Origin: Nageia nagi
Lineage: Eukaryota; Pinophyta
Reading direction: 5' to 3'
Assembly (NCBI GenBank): GCA_050084985.1
Contig: JBITNC010000001.1
Span: 204,538,001-204,602,000, forward strand
Length of the DNA stretch: 64,000 nt
Under the pieces are notes generated by a model. That model was not told where the DNA came from, did not search any database, and saw only the letters and a list, made by a program, of their open reading frames with translations. Made by a program: the position numbers and the translations under genes. The stretch's first letter is position 1; each line of letters begins with the position of its first letter. Positions 23,201 through 35,176 of the stretch are shown piece by piece.

Positions 23201-24058
23201 TCCTTAAATAATCTTAAAATCTAGAGGATTTAATATTCGAAAATGATGATTCTTAATTAATTAAGTTAATATATGTATTTTAGATATTTTAAATAACATC
23301 TAAAGTCAATATAAAATTTAAATTCATTTTCTAAATTATTTACTAAAGAATTATTAGTTATCATTAGAAACTAGGTTATTAATTAGTAGTTATCAAATCT
23401 AAACCTTGTTTGTATATATCGTACAAAAACCATTATCATCATTTAGAAAATATGTTATTAATTATTGAATTAATTAACAGGTTAATTATCTACAATTTAT
23501 AATTAATCAGTTATTTAAACAACTATGTTATTCCACATTATCAATAACTTAAAGTAACTTATTAAAATTATAAATTATATTTATTGTTTATAGCAACTAT
23601 AATCGTACTTATTATTAAATTAATTTTGAGATTAGTAAAATCATCAAAATAATTTGTTGATATATGTTATATATTTTATCATTATTTAAAAATTATAAAA
23701 AGGATCCTCAAAATTATACATCATACATTCCACAATTATATCTATGCATCATACGTTTTGAAAATTACATCTATCATTAACATCTATTCATCATCAAGTA
23801 ATTAAAAGATAATTATGTTTATTATAATCTACATAACATCACATCATGCCTATTTTATCATAAATCTATATATAGAATGAAAGCTCATGCATCAAGAATC
23901 ATACAAGTACCATAAATATCAAAGATCTATCTATCTATATATACATCATAATAGTCCATCAAAAGGTCATCATAACATCATGAATCATAAAATAAAAACT
24001 ACAAGGGTCCAATAACCTTATAAGCATATAAAAAATAACATCATCAAAAAGGGTATCC

Positions 24059-26095
24059 TTAAGGACTACCCCAACCACTACCTTGTCTGCTAGGACTACT
24101 CGGTCACTTCTGCCGTCTACTAGTCTCTCTAGTACCTTGACCTGGAGGAGTAGTGCCTACGAATCCTATAGGAATACCTAGATGCTGAGCTCCTCATAAC
24201 TTAGATGAACCAATAGCACCTAAGGGAGATGCCCAAGGTGTACCACTCCTACTAGGAGAACCTTGTGACCTCTGAGTCTAGCTTGGAGATCCAACTATGC
24301 CCTATGCGCTACTGCCTGTCTGATATGCTGAGATATCTATAGGCATATAACTAGCTGGAGGTATAGGATAGTGAGCCCCAAGAGTAAAATTTGGAACACC
24401 TATTAGCCATGTCTATACCATACCACTATAAAAATCTCATTGCTAACAAATGCCATGACTAAAAACTGAAGAACCACCCCCAGAAGTAGATGCTGCTCTT
24501 AACTGATGAGCTTGAGCTCCTTGTAAAGAAGAATGAGCCTCATCTCTCTCCTATTTGTATCTATCTCACTCAGCCCTATACCTGTACATGCACGAGTTGG
24601 CCTGTGCCAACTAGTATCTCAACTCATAAATATCTCCTAGCAAAGTATCAATGCTAGGAACCTGTGTAGTAGGAGCCTCCTTGACTTTACGTGCAACCTT
24701 TGGGGTAGCTCCCTCCTCACCTACACCCATAGCCTCCTCCTCAGGAGCTAACTCCTTAGGAGCATCTACCATGGCCTCCTCATTGGTAGCCTCCTCTCTT
24801 GTAGCCTCCACTCCTGTAGGCTTCTCGCCTACCTCTCCCTCTCCTGCTACCGCACCCAACTCCTCAACAACATCGACATGCTGATGAACATGTTGACCCT
24901 CCAATCCACCCTCTAGGCCATCATCTCTCCCCTCTAACTCCACCTCCCACCAGGCACTAAATGCCTCAGACACCCCAACATCATCCTCCTCAATATCACC
25001 CTCCAGTGATCCCTCCTCCTGAGTAGGATTAGGCTCTGCATATACCAATGGTTGTACACCATCTGCTGAGATAGTGCCCTCACGTTGATATAGCACTGAT
25101 GGTGTAGGCACATCCTGAACTAAGCCAAACTGATGATGCACTCTCTCAAAATGAAAATACTCCAAAAAATTTGCTTGATGACCACTCAAAACACATGGCT
25201 ATTGAATACCAGTAAGCTCAACTGCAAGCTCTCCCCAGATAGGATACAAATGATAAGGTCTAAATCTCACTTGATCTAGAATCAAGTGACTAATCATGTG
25301 GTGATAATAACTCACATCTTGATGAACTCCATCTAATGGGTGAATATAAAAATCATCATGCCATCGAACTATGCCAGCCTTGTAATCCAGTTGGCAACCA
25401 AACCTAGGCATCGGCAATCCTGGAGGATGAGCCACATCTATATGCTCATAAGCCCACACCTGTAAGGTGACAGTAACAGATAAAGAGGCCCTATGCCCCT
25501 GAGAATAAAAGAATAGCTCTTTGTAAATCTAAGCTAACAGTGTAGGTTCCCAAGCATACACTATACCATGTTGTATCATATCCATAATAATGGGCAACAA
25601 TGACCATGGAAACCTCCCACTGCTAGTATCAGGGAGAGCATAACACTGTACTAAACCCATCAAGTATGAAAAATGGATCGCCCCCTGCTGATCCTCCATC
25701 CAATACTGGTAGTATTAGATGCCACCTGAGATAATCTTAGAAATAATAGTCTCAACTCGAGCGGCCCCGTATAAATAAGAAATAGCAGGTAAAGCTCTTG
25801 TTCTATCCACCATATGCAAAATCCTCTATCCATGAATGGGGAGTCTATAAAATCTATGTATATCCTCCACTATGATAGTCATCTCCCCTGTCGAAAGATG
25901 AAAAGTACATGTCACTACATCCCATCTATCTAACAATGTAGCTAATAAAGGATACTCCCAATGAATGCGACCTATGTATGGGCCCACTCCAAAACCAATT
26001 GAATTGAAAAAAGTATGATCAGCTGGACCTAGAAAATCTCTACCCTCCTGTAAAATTGAGGGATATCTACCTCAAGGCTCAAAGATGTCTCGAAC
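24059..26095 (-). pseudogene. Antisense plant mobile domain (PMD) gene of element B, main exon
   Basis: One frame runs 679 codons from 26095 to a TAA at 24059-24061 without a frameshift, broken by about 15 internal stops (mostly TAG and TGA). The N-terminal two thirds match the plant mobile domain of MAIN/MAIL proteins in order: FHLSTGEMTIIVEDI then RLPIHG (about 25900-25828), HFSYLMGLVQCYALPD (about 25677-25630), SLLPIIMDMI then YAWEP and IYKEL (about 25603-25515), LQVWAYEHI (about 25467-25440), VRFRPY (about 25265) and ERVHHQFGLVQDVP (about 25150-25105). The C-terminal third is acidic, then helical (CMYRYRAE, ERDEAHSSLQGAQAHQLRA), then serine/glycine/proline-rich. PMD proteins act in the nucleus in gene expression and transposon silencing. 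It reads opposite to gag-pol, from near the 3' LTR towards pol. Confidence 0.85.
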
Positions 26096-26417
26096 CTGTG
26101 TAATGTTAAAAAGTTCAGCTCAAAAAAAAATGGCATTTCATACTAAAACACTAGTGTTTCTAATTTATAACACTCAGTCATCGATGTTCGCAGTCCAAAC
26201 GTCGATGATTCTGTCATCCATTCGGCCTAGGTCGACGATTGCGACCGAATTATAAAAAAAAAATTTAAAAAAATATAAGTAAAAGCCTAATTTACAAATT
26301 TTATCCGATAATCAAAATAACTTCTAAACGTCATTCATGGTTTCAATTTTGAAATTAAATGGTTAAATTACAAATTATAAACAAAAAATAAAAAATAAAG
26401 TTATTTCAAAACCCTAC

Positions 26418-26468
26418 CTCTTCCCGGATAGGTCAAGAACATCCAGTGGAGCATCTACATGGAGGCAT
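26418..26468 (-). pseudogene. Putative first exon of the antisense PMD gene
   Basis: ATG at 26466-26468 opens 17 codons (MPPCRCSTGCS, one TGA, PIREE) that end exactly at a GAG-GTAGGG donor. A 322-base intron (26096-26417, minus strand) would end in TTTTTAACATTACACAG, and joining is phase 0 into the main exon, where the frame continues VRDIFEP. Length, GT-AG ends, pyrimidine-rich acceptor and kept phase all fit a plant intron. This is inference without transcript evidence. Confidence 0.45.
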
Positions 26469-27141
26469 GGTGATTGTAATGAATATCAATGGCTAGAAAT
26501 CAACAAAATCGCAATAGAAACTGGTTCTGGTAGATAATGAGAGTGACAGCTGGAAAAGAAATGAATAAGAAAAAGTTAAAACTTTTTCTTTTTATTTACA
26601 TCTAATGGAGAAACACCGGTGACTGGAGGACGGATGCTGGTGACCTCACTAAACATCGATGATTGGAAGTAAAATGCTGCATTTGTCAATAGTCATGAGA
26701 ATATTAAAAATTTCTCAAAAATAACCTTAAATTGGTCAAGAAAATCAAAAAATGATAAAATACGATGAATCATTTACCACATGAGATCATCTCGAAACTT
26801 AGTTGTCAGGAGAAAAGACAACATCATTATGAAATCATATACTAAGAAAAGCTTAAATGGTACGTGTGCACTTAGTCATGCAAAATGACATAATGTCATG
26901 CAACTGTCATACAAGTTCAACACATTGTCATACCAAAACAGCTATTTCAAAAGTATATTTAAACTTGTTTTCAAAATTACATCAAATGTTAAATGAAAAT
27001 GCATTATATCAGGACTTGATGAGACAAAAACCTTAGTTCATGAGAGAGAAATTAAATCAAAATGACTACTTAATGTCAGAATTAAACATCTTCCAAGTAA
27101 TATTTTTTGAAATTATCAACCTCATTCTTGATTGATAATTC
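26469..27141. other. Element B between PMD gene and polypurine tract
   Basis: No coding frame. A promoter for the antisense gene would be expected here. Around 26615-26665 the CG-containing motif recurs (ACCGGTGACTGG, ATGCTGGTGACC, ACATCGATGATTGG), as it does inside the intron at 26170-26245 and in the LTRs. Confidence 0.5.
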
Positions 27142-27156
27142 AAAAAAGGGGCAAAA
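27142..27156 (+). promoter_or_regulatory. Polypurine tract of element B
   Basis: AAAAAAGGGGCAAAA lies directly against the 3' LTR and would prime plus-strand DNA. The same kind of tract abuts the LTR of element D in reverse orientation at 43572. Confidence 0.85.
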
Positions 27157-28149
27157 TGTAGACACCTAAAAATGTCCCTTTTTAACTAGTAAACATTGAA
27201 ATAATCATAACTCTTTGTGAAAATATAAAATAGGTTTAAAAAACCATATTATTGGATATCTCTCATCAAGTACATGCAAAATGAGTGGTCACATGACCCC
27301 TTTTCGATAAAAATTGGCTATTTGGTGATCATTTTAATATTGTTATAAAAATTGAAAACCAGTCACCAGTGACCCAAAATAATCACTGGCATTTTATAAT
27401 GATCATCGGCATCCACCAAGTAATCGCTGGTGACTCTGTAATAGCCAAACAAAAACTAGAAATAGTAAAAGAAAGTTGTAACATCTCATCCTTCCGAGAT
27501 ACTGAGGATAGAGGGGGTCAGTTATGACCTCCCTTACTATTTTAAGCTTATGATAAGCTTTGACTCCCTCTTACCAACCTTGGAAAATCTCACCCAAAAA
27601 TCTATAAATACAAGCCAAAAAAAAGTAATAAGGGACCTGAATTCGAAGTAATGTTATGCTGCTGCAATGAGATAAGACATTTTAGGCTTTACTTCATTCC
27701 TTTTATGTCATGTTTGCTTCATATTAAATCATTTATCATTGTGAACAGGTATGTTGATGGATTTATCTTGGCATGTGTGCAAGGTCCATAGGTGTTGAGA
27801 TGCGTTGAGGATAGAAGATAATCAAAAAATTCAAAATAGTGGGTACTAGATCAGAGAAGGAAAACGAATACAAAAAGGTGCAGAAACTCTAACATCCGAA
27901 TCTTGATCGCCAGCGTTCCACATCAATTGCCAATGTTCCGCATCAATCACCAGCAACCCCATATCATCTATATTTCCAATCTTAGATCATGTTGGCATAC
28001 AAAACATAATAAAAGCCCTTTTGTACAAGGCAATAGATTTAGTGATCTGTTATTGTAATCGAGGTTTATCAAGAAGATCAATTAAAAATATGTTGTGTGT
28101 CTTAATATTTTATCTTGTGTGCTCATAGGGGTTGATTTTCTAGTAAACA
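27157..28149 (+). repeat. 3' LTR of element B
   Basis: Pairs with 9012-10014 with the same ends, TGTAGACACC and CTAGTAAACA. It has a 13-base insert near 27355 and lacks the roughly 20 bases found near 9372 in the 5' copy. Differences between the two are mostly transitions. Confidence 0.95.
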
Positions 28150-28154
28150 AGAAG

Positions 28155-28677
28155 TATCCCTATATAAAGGCATTCAAGACATGCAAATATTAATGATGGG
28201 ATTATCATCAAAAGGATATTAGATAAGGGGCAAATTACAGAAGACCCAAGGCCTCTATCAACTGAAGATCATATAGAGAATCAAGGACTCAGACATCATT
28301 TGCAAAGCAAACCTTTGCAAATGTTTCTTATCTATAATAAGCAAATTTCTTATCTCAAACATTATCATAGTTTTGTTATATTTATAAATCATTTATTGAC
28401 TTATCATTTTATCTTTTGTTGCCCTCTTGATTTTCTCTATTACACAATGTTGGTAGCATACTATTATCAAGGCACCAACATCATGCTTATGTATGTTACA
28501 TTGCTTGTTCTTGATGTGTGTATTTCCTTAATCAATTAGATATGCATGTTAACAAAATGAACCTATATGCTTAATCATCTATTTTCATATTTCTACTTTA
28601 TGTAAAGAAATAAATAGACCAAATAGTGCAATTAATTAACCCCATTAACAATTACTTCATATTATTTAGGGTCTACA
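28155..28677 (+). repeat. 3' LTR of element A, second part
   Basis: Continues 8854-9011 after element B and ends GGTCTACA at 28677, followed by TSD actta at 28678-28682. It includes the TATA-like CTATATAAAGG just after the B insertion point. Confidence 0.9.
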
Positions 28678-28682
28678 ACTTA

Positions 28683-28873
28683 CATATAAATGAAAGGTGC
28701 CTTACTTAAATAGGAAAGGTAGATAAATATGGATCATCTATAAGAGGTATATATGATTGAATATAAGCCATCCAATCTTGATGGTTGAAATTAATATCTA
28801 ACAGTTGATAACTACTAATACACAACTACTAGTCAACAGAAAAAAGGAACTAACACTTTTCACATTGTTAGTG
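28683..28873 (-). repeat. Middle fragment of the copia I 3' LTR
   Basis: About 190 bases between element A and element C. Removing C joins it to 37657-37685; removing A joins it to 1393 leftward. Read on the minus strand it continues from TGTTAGAGTATAATTAAG at 37685. A TATA-like TATTTAAG on the minus strand lies near 28710. Confidence 0.65.
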
Positions 28874-28878
28874 CTTAG

Positions 28879-29584
28879 TGTAGATGATTAAAAATGATTT
28901 ATTATTTATTTAATAAATCATATTTAGTCTTTCTAAATGACTTATTGCAATATTAAAAATGTTAATATAAATTTGGTATTATAACATGCTAGTGCCATTG
29001 CAATGTCATATGCTATGGTTCATATTTTAATTTATCTTGAATATAACAAAGTTTTATATTATTGCTAGAGATTGGCCTTCACTCCTTTCCATGTCTTTGT
29101 AGGCTATATATACAAGTGGAATATGTTGACCTCCATAGATTAAAACTCTTTAATATAATAAGATCTATGATAGGTGGTTATCTATCATAATCTTCATCAA
29201 GCAATGATGTTTTTTGATGCCACCTATTATGAAAAATTGTTATACTTTGAGCTCTAAAACTTTCTATCTTTGGTTCACTTCAAAATTATTCATATTCAAC
29301 ATTGTTAACCATGTGTATCTTGAGGATCAAGGGTTCTAGATTTTGGTAGTAGAGGCTATTGATTCATACATATGAAGATCCATTACGATATCACCTCCAA
29401 TATGATCCTAATCTCTTGAAGATTCATTTCCATTTATTTTTTAGTATTGAACTTACACTTCATATCAGATGCATGTTTTTCAATTATCTTTATTTTATCT
29501 TATATAGTGTACATATCTCTTCTTATATTGTAGATCATTTTATTTATTATGTATATTCATATTTTACACAATTTAGAGTCTACA
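28879..29584 (+). repeat. 5' LTR of element C
   Basis: Starts TGTAGATGATTAAAAATG and ends AGAGTCTACA. A TATA-like TATATATACA is near 29105. The next bases, TTTTGGTGAACTCAACATTC, are at the primer-binding-site position and match those after the LTR of element A. Confidence 0.9.
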
Positions 29585-29648
29585 TTTTGGTGAACTCAAC
29601 ATTCTTACACACTTAGATTACATTCTAAGGCATCCCTTCTTAGGATTT

Positions 29649-32130
29649 ATGAATCCATTCATGTTATTATCTCTTCCCTTACCCAAGGTGCTTATAGTAA
29701 TGGCTCAAGAAAATGATAAAACTAGGGTTTTTTCTACCTATATTTAAAATTTAAATTTGAATAAAGAATAACCTAGGACTTCTATAAGTAAAGTCCATTT
29801 TATTGAGATTGGGAGAAGTATTAACGTCAATCCTAATTTACTTATGCAAGAGCCTAATACCAATGATAGAATGGATATTGATGAGGATAATGATACTAAA
29901 TCTACAAATTATTGCAAAAGAATAGATATTATTGGATAAATCCCTAATAAGGTTAATATATATTTTACTGATTATAATTTTGATGATGTAAACCTAAGAA
30001 GCCATGGTGATACTTATGATAGTGATGCTAAAATTGAAGAATTAGATATAATTCCTAGCCATGTTATATTAATAAATAAATGGCTATCTAATAAGGTAAA
30101 CTTGGAGTATTATCTTACTAACAATGTTGAAGAGGTTATATATATCCTAACAAAAAATTAGTTATTAGTAGCAGATCCTATAACTCTGCAATCCTTTGAT
30201 AGTTTATTTTCTTATAAAAAATATAGGGTCCATAAAATGGATGGCTTCTATCATCAAGAAAAATATCATTGATGGCATGGACTATATGCATGTTGCTAAT
30301 AGTGTGGAAGTAGAGGATCTTGAACCTCCAAAAAAGATGATGATTGAGGATGCCTATGAGGAGAGCGAAGCAGAGTCTTAAGCCCTAGTAACCCATGTTG
30401 AAGGTCAAGGTACAGGTATAATTCTTGAGTGTTATAATAAGTTAAAAGGTAAGAGCATTTGTGTGATGATAAAATTGTAGAAAATATTGCTAAATAAGTT
30501 TTTGTTGTAATTAATAATGCTCATATACATAACCCTATTTGGTCAAAATAAAAGCATGATATAAACATTGTTCTTATATTTGAAGCTTAAGAAACTGATT
30601 ACTTTCAAAAGACTAATGAGGTGCAATAATTAGAGTTTATGTTGAACTTTATTAATAAATTTAAACCCAAAAGAATAATAGGATTGGACCATTTGTGCCA
30701 CTAAAAGAGTATGAACTTAAAAGGGAAAAAGAAAATAAACCAACCTCTCAAAATAGAAATGAACCACCACAAACCCCACTACCAACCTTAAAGACAAATA
30801 TACCTATAGGGAATATGCCTATAGTGCAAAACCAACAACCAAATCAACCTCCCATAATGCCAAATAATGGAAAGACACTTTAGGAAAGGATTGAGAACTT
30901 AGAAAAAGATATGTATAATGATTATGAAGATGATTTATTACGTTGCTTAAAGCATCCATTGACTAATATAATTATTTCTAAGTTGTTTGTTGGTAAAAAG
31001 AGTGTGAAATTTATGAAATTTGATGGTTTACAAGATCCATTGAATATGTTCATGATATAAATATGCTTGTAGAATTGTTTTCAAGTAGCTTGAAAGATGA
31101 TGCATTGAAATGACACTTTAGTCTTTGTAAAATGAATATTGATAAGTATGAGGATTTGATACATAAATTTTTGAAAAACTTAAGATATAATATCACAAAA
31201 AACAATCAATTCAATTATTTATGTAAAATTAAGCAATTACCTAATCAATCTATGTTTTCCTTTATGAAAGTATGGAAACAAAATGTAAATAAAATCTTTA
31301 TGCTTGAGCATGATTTAAAGAATACTTTTGCAAATGCCCTATTTCTTATGTATAAAATATGGGCTGTATCTAATCATGGACTAACATTGGCTAAAATGTT
31401 AGATATTTTGCTTAAAAAGGATTTTTGTATCAAGAAAAATTATAAGAAACATTATCAAAAATCTCAAATGTATGAAAAGAAAGAAATACCTTAAGTGTAT
31501 GAAAAGAAAAAAAATGTTACAGCTAATGTTGATAGAAAAAAGACTAGACCATAAAGGAAGTTTACTAAGCTAACTGATAATGTTGATAATATTCTTAATG
31601 TGATACTAAAAGAGTATCTTATTGAGATTCCACCTATGGTTCAACATCACTTTTCTAATGGTGTTTCTGAACATTATATATATAAAGAATTTTGCAATTA
31701 TCATAGGAAACCAGGGAACCTAACAAAAAATTGCAGGATCTTAAGATATATCATTTAGGATTTTATTGATAGTAAAGTCATTCGGATGGATGATAATCCT
31801 AAAGTAGAAGGGAATGTACATATTGATAATGGATAGTTGGATATATTTATAGACCCCTTATCAAATATAACTCAGCAACCAAAAGGATTATTTGGTTTGA
31901 TAAGTACTTTGCATTGTATGAATTATTATTTCTCTAATAGAAATGAATACAAAAAATATCAAAAACAAGCATGTATGAGCTATGATGAAAGAAAAATAAA
32001 ACACAGTGGTGAATATTATAGAAATAACACTACTAATGGCATGCAATCCTATCTACACATTGTCAACAACATAAATTATACCATCAAACAAGCACCTAAT
32101 TTTGTACCTACATCTACAAAATGCATATAG
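29649..32130 (+). pseudogene. Degenerate gag of element C
   Basis: Starts MNPFMLLSLPLPKVL at 29649, parallel to element A. An acidic N-terminal part and a proline/asparagine-rich stretch (about 30690-30880) are followed by the gag domain at about 31060-31490 (ELFSSSLKDDALK, IDKYEDLIHKFLKN, LCKIKQLPNQSMFSFMKVWK). A knuckle-like EFCNYHRKPGNLTKNCR lies at about 31690-31735. Many stops and frame changes are present. The last open stretch, 31837-32130, is acidic and tyrosine-rich with no known domain. Confidence 0.75.
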
Positions 32131-32894
32131 GTTGTTAAACCATACTAGGTATGTAGGTTCATTGCTTGAATTTGAAAAATTAAAAATTGTAGTGTACTAT
32201 AAGTAGGTTATTTTATAAATGGTAAAATGTGTATGTTGCATTATCATAATGGTCATGTGATAGTTTTATCTATCTTCTAGGTAGATTCTACGCATGTCTC
32301 TAATATATTTTTCTTGAAAAATCTTCAAAATCCATGCTGTTAATGGTGTGTGACTATGTGCATCTATCATACCAGAATAAAAATAAAAAGTATATCTTGT
32401 TTCTTTAAGGTATGCTAATATTTTTTATGGTTATCAAATTTTCCATCCATTAAAACAAAAAAACTCGCTTAGGTTCATGATTTTTTGTATTTTACAAATA
32501 GGGAGTCATATATTTAGTTCATTCATGAATTTGAATCAAATGATGAAATTGAATATTGGTTATAAATTGGTATGGATGTATTAATTAGGTTTTTTATGTA
32601 CTTGCATTCATTTCATAGGTTGAGTTATCATTTTATGGAAATATGCGATGAAGTTGCAAATGAAAATGTGAATTAGTATATATGGTTTATTAATTACAAC
32701 TTTGAAACTTATACTTTGAAATTCAAATTGCAAATTATATAAGTACAACTATATAAGCAAATAAATCATTCATCCAAATTCAAAAAGTAAAAAATTGAGA
32801 ATGCATTCAAAATTGTAAATAGAATTAGGAGCCAAAAAGAGTCATATATATGCATCAAATTAATCAAAAATGTGGAGCCATATCAATATACAAT
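32131..32894. other. Element C gap between gag and antisense gene
   Basis: AT-rich, no domain on either strand. This is where pol would lie in an autonomous element. Confidence 0.6.
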
Positions 32895-34680
32895 CTAATG
32901 GCATTCACTACTTCCATTACTACCCATCTCACTAGGCTTAGACACCCTCCTACTACCCCTACTTTGTCCAAAAATAGACATCTCATCTGACACCTCACTA
33001 GAACTAATATAGTGAGAGGTTATTATTGCTTTATCCCTATTATATTTACTTCTAAGGGTGATAATATCCTTGTCCCTTATCTCTATCTTATCTATCAACT
33101 ATTGAATGAATGTTCATTGCTCATTGGATGGGGGTATGTCAACTCTCTAATTTAACCTTTTCAAATACTTATACATGGATGCTATTTATGCATCCCTCAC
33201 TATAATTATGTTCTAAAGAGTCAAAAGATATGATTAAAGAGTAGGAACCATAGTTTTGAAGGGATTTAGTCTCTCAATTTCTTTCTCTAGGGAAGTGATT
33301 TGGGAATTCATATCTTCTATAAATTACATATAAATTATTATTTATCCATAGTATAATAACCAAAAGTCAAAAAATTCATAAACCTACAAGTGTGCAATAG
33401 CATTTTACTTGCTAAAATAATTACATATTTAACCCATGCCTCTAACCTTGGTGTTGATATGAATGTTTACTCCTACACTAGAATATTATGCATGGGGTTA
33501 TCAATATTTTTTCCATCCTCATAGAAAGACTCCTTTGAGGGAGAGATAACCATCTCCTCATCCTCATCATCCTTATCCATACCTAATGGGGCTGGTCTAA
33601 CTATATCCCACCATATCATGTATCACCTAGTGGTGCTTAGAGCCATAAAAGTGGGATCTATTGGGTCCATGGTACATGGATCCTCCCATGTAATCAAGCA
33701 TGTATGCATAATCTATTCCCCTAGTGGGGCATCTCTCTCAGATATTTGTCTAATGTAATATACAAGGGCAAGTGAAAGACCCTACCGAATACCAAATTTC
33801 CTCAATACATGTTGTGGTAAGTATGGCTTTACAAGCTTCCTTCTAATCTAAAGGAAGCATGGCTATCTAACCCATGCTATCTTATGGGTTTCCTCTTCCC
33901 AAACATAGTTAGAATAAGATACCCACACTAGGACCTTCGATTGCAATTTGATAATCTCCCACCATCTAGCCTCTAGTGTGTGTGGATACCTATATCCACA
34001 AAGTCTAAAAATCCAACAATTCAAAGCTACATCTATGGGGTCCTCCCTAACTCTCTGGAGTCCCATTGGTCTAATCATATATATATTCATCTAATCACAA
34101 CTATCTTATTATAAGTCCACATTTGTAGTAAACTACCATGAGTAATGGTAATGTTGAACTTGTCAATTGATACAAAATTATGCAAATCTCTTTAAAGCTA
34201 AGACAAAACAAAAGGATCCCAAGCATATCATGTTACCCTGACATAAATATAATATAAAATTCATACCATTCCTAATGGAAAATCTGAATTGTTCTTGTTT
34301 GGGAAAATATAAGTAGAAATAATCAAGGTAATAAGGAGCCTCAGATGCTTAGGGAGAGATGCAAACTTGCACACTTCATGCAAGTGGGAGGACCTATGAT
34401 CCAAATCATGATCCTCCTCTCTCTTGATCTATATTGCATATATTTTTATATACTCATTATTTGAAACTTTGGCTTATTAAATAAGCCACCCATGAATAGG
34501 TACATCCCATATGTAGTATACATCAAGAAGGGTAACTATCATTTCACCTGGGAGTAGGTCAAAGGTGTTTGCATCCTAGTCCCATCATTCAATAAATGCT
34601 ATTAGAAAAGAAAGGTCATGTTGGACATGACCAACCATAGCAAGATAATTTAAACCTTATGGTAATCTTGCACTCTTGTA
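32895..34680 (-). pseudogene. Antisense PMD gene of element C
   Basis: The minus strand carries the same module order as element B but diverged. From about 34680: LNYLAMVGHVQHDLSFLIAF, then DLLPGEMIVTLLDVYYI with VPIHG (about 34560-34490), FASLPKHLRLLITLI (about 34365-34320), YAWDPFVLS (about 34230-34201), LQMWTYNKI (about 34128-34102), KVLVWVSYSNY (about 33935-33900) and LPQHVLRKFGIR (about 33820-33785). After the domain an acidic patch (MDKDDEDEEM) leads to a coiled coil and the end at 32895 (DIITLRSKYNRDKA, then GSRRVSKPSE). Two or more frameshifts and many TAG/TGA stops break it. The end resembles the tail in element A. Confidence 0.75.
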
Positions 34681-34984
34681 AAATTAAAAAACCAAAATTT
34701 GTATTAGCCACTATGAGAAATTAAGCTATAAATGTAATAAAAAATGAAAGTATAACATTGTAATTAAAATTAGACTAGGGGAATAAATGGAATGGAAATA
34801 CAAGAATTTATCAAGTACAAGTCACCCAAACTCAAGCCTTGCCAAATTTACATGAATGAAAAAACTAAAATAACTAAAAATGGAGACAAACATAAAGACA
34901 ATAGCGCAAATCAAATGATAAAGGGTCTGACTAGGGAAAATGGAAAATAAAATGGATGAACATAGAAATCCTAGGGTTTTTAAA

Positions 34985-35176
34985 TCAAATGACATATGGG
35001 TGAAATTTTGAAACAAGAAAATTGAAAATAAATGGAAGTAGATAAACACTTATTGCATGGTCAAAATTGAGGTTTTGTAAATACTTTGCGATGTGCCACC
35101 TAAGATGGGTCCAAGGCCTCTCCACAGCATGCCATCCATTGTTCACCATCATTGTAGGTAAGTGACCAAAATCCAA
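34985..35176 (-). pseudogene. Possible upstream exon of the element C antisense gene
   Basis: Open for 63 codons from ATG 35174-35176 on the minus strand, about 300 bases upstream of the PMD part. In element B the proposed first exon lies at a comparable distance, and the two share a CTTG-ACC-like stretch before a donor-like site (near 35100 here). Weak evidence; it may be chance. Confidence 0.25.

Larger units (their letters stand above)
21662..24058. other. Long non-coding part of element B
   Basis: No convincing ORF. It holds an A-rich tandem array (about 21795-21965), a locally GC-rich patch at about 22380-22530 and a roughly 115-bp duplication at about 22970-23200. The rest is AT-rich with short homopolymers and no recognised signal. 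Confidence 0.6.
9012..28149 (+). mobile_element. Element B: 19.1-kb Ty3/gypsy Tat-lineage retrotransposon with antisense PMD gene
   Basis: TSD agaag lies at 9007-9011 and 28150-28154. LTRs are 9012-10014 (1003 bp) and 27157-28149 (993 bp). In order it has a primer-binding site, long repeat-bearing leader, gag, protease, G-patch, RT, RNase H, archaeal-type RNase H, integrase, a further sense ORF, a long non-coding part, an antisense plant mobile domain gene, a polypurine tract and the 3' LTR. The second RNase H places it in the Tat branch (Ogre and relatives). The LTRs differ mostly by transitions and two small indels, so the insertion is not recent. All ORFs carry stops. It is nested in the 3' LTR of element A. 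Confidence 0.95.
1399..28677 (+). mobile_element. Element A: non-autonomous gag-only LTR retrotransposon, split by element B
   Basis: Element A is bounded by TSD actta at 1394-1398 and 28678-28682. Its LTRs are 1399-2077 (679 bp) and 8854-9011 joined to 28155-28677 (681 bp together). Removing element B (9012-28149) leaves about 8.1 kb. The inside holds a primer-binding-site position, a degenerate gag, an antisense ORF tail and a 192-bp tandem array. No reverse transcriptase, RNase H or integrase was seen. That layout resembles the non-autonomous class often called TR-GAG. Element A itself sits inside the LTR of copia I. Confidence 0.88.

Noticed and set aside
24651-24884. Serine/threonine/alanine-rich plus-strand open stretch
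   Set aside because: It is the reverse of the acidic low-complexity part of the antisense PMD gene.
34220-34262. Possible mini-intron in the element C antisense gene
   Set aside because: GT and AG ends exist but about 35 bases is too short for a plant intron, and the unspliced frame aligns with element B.
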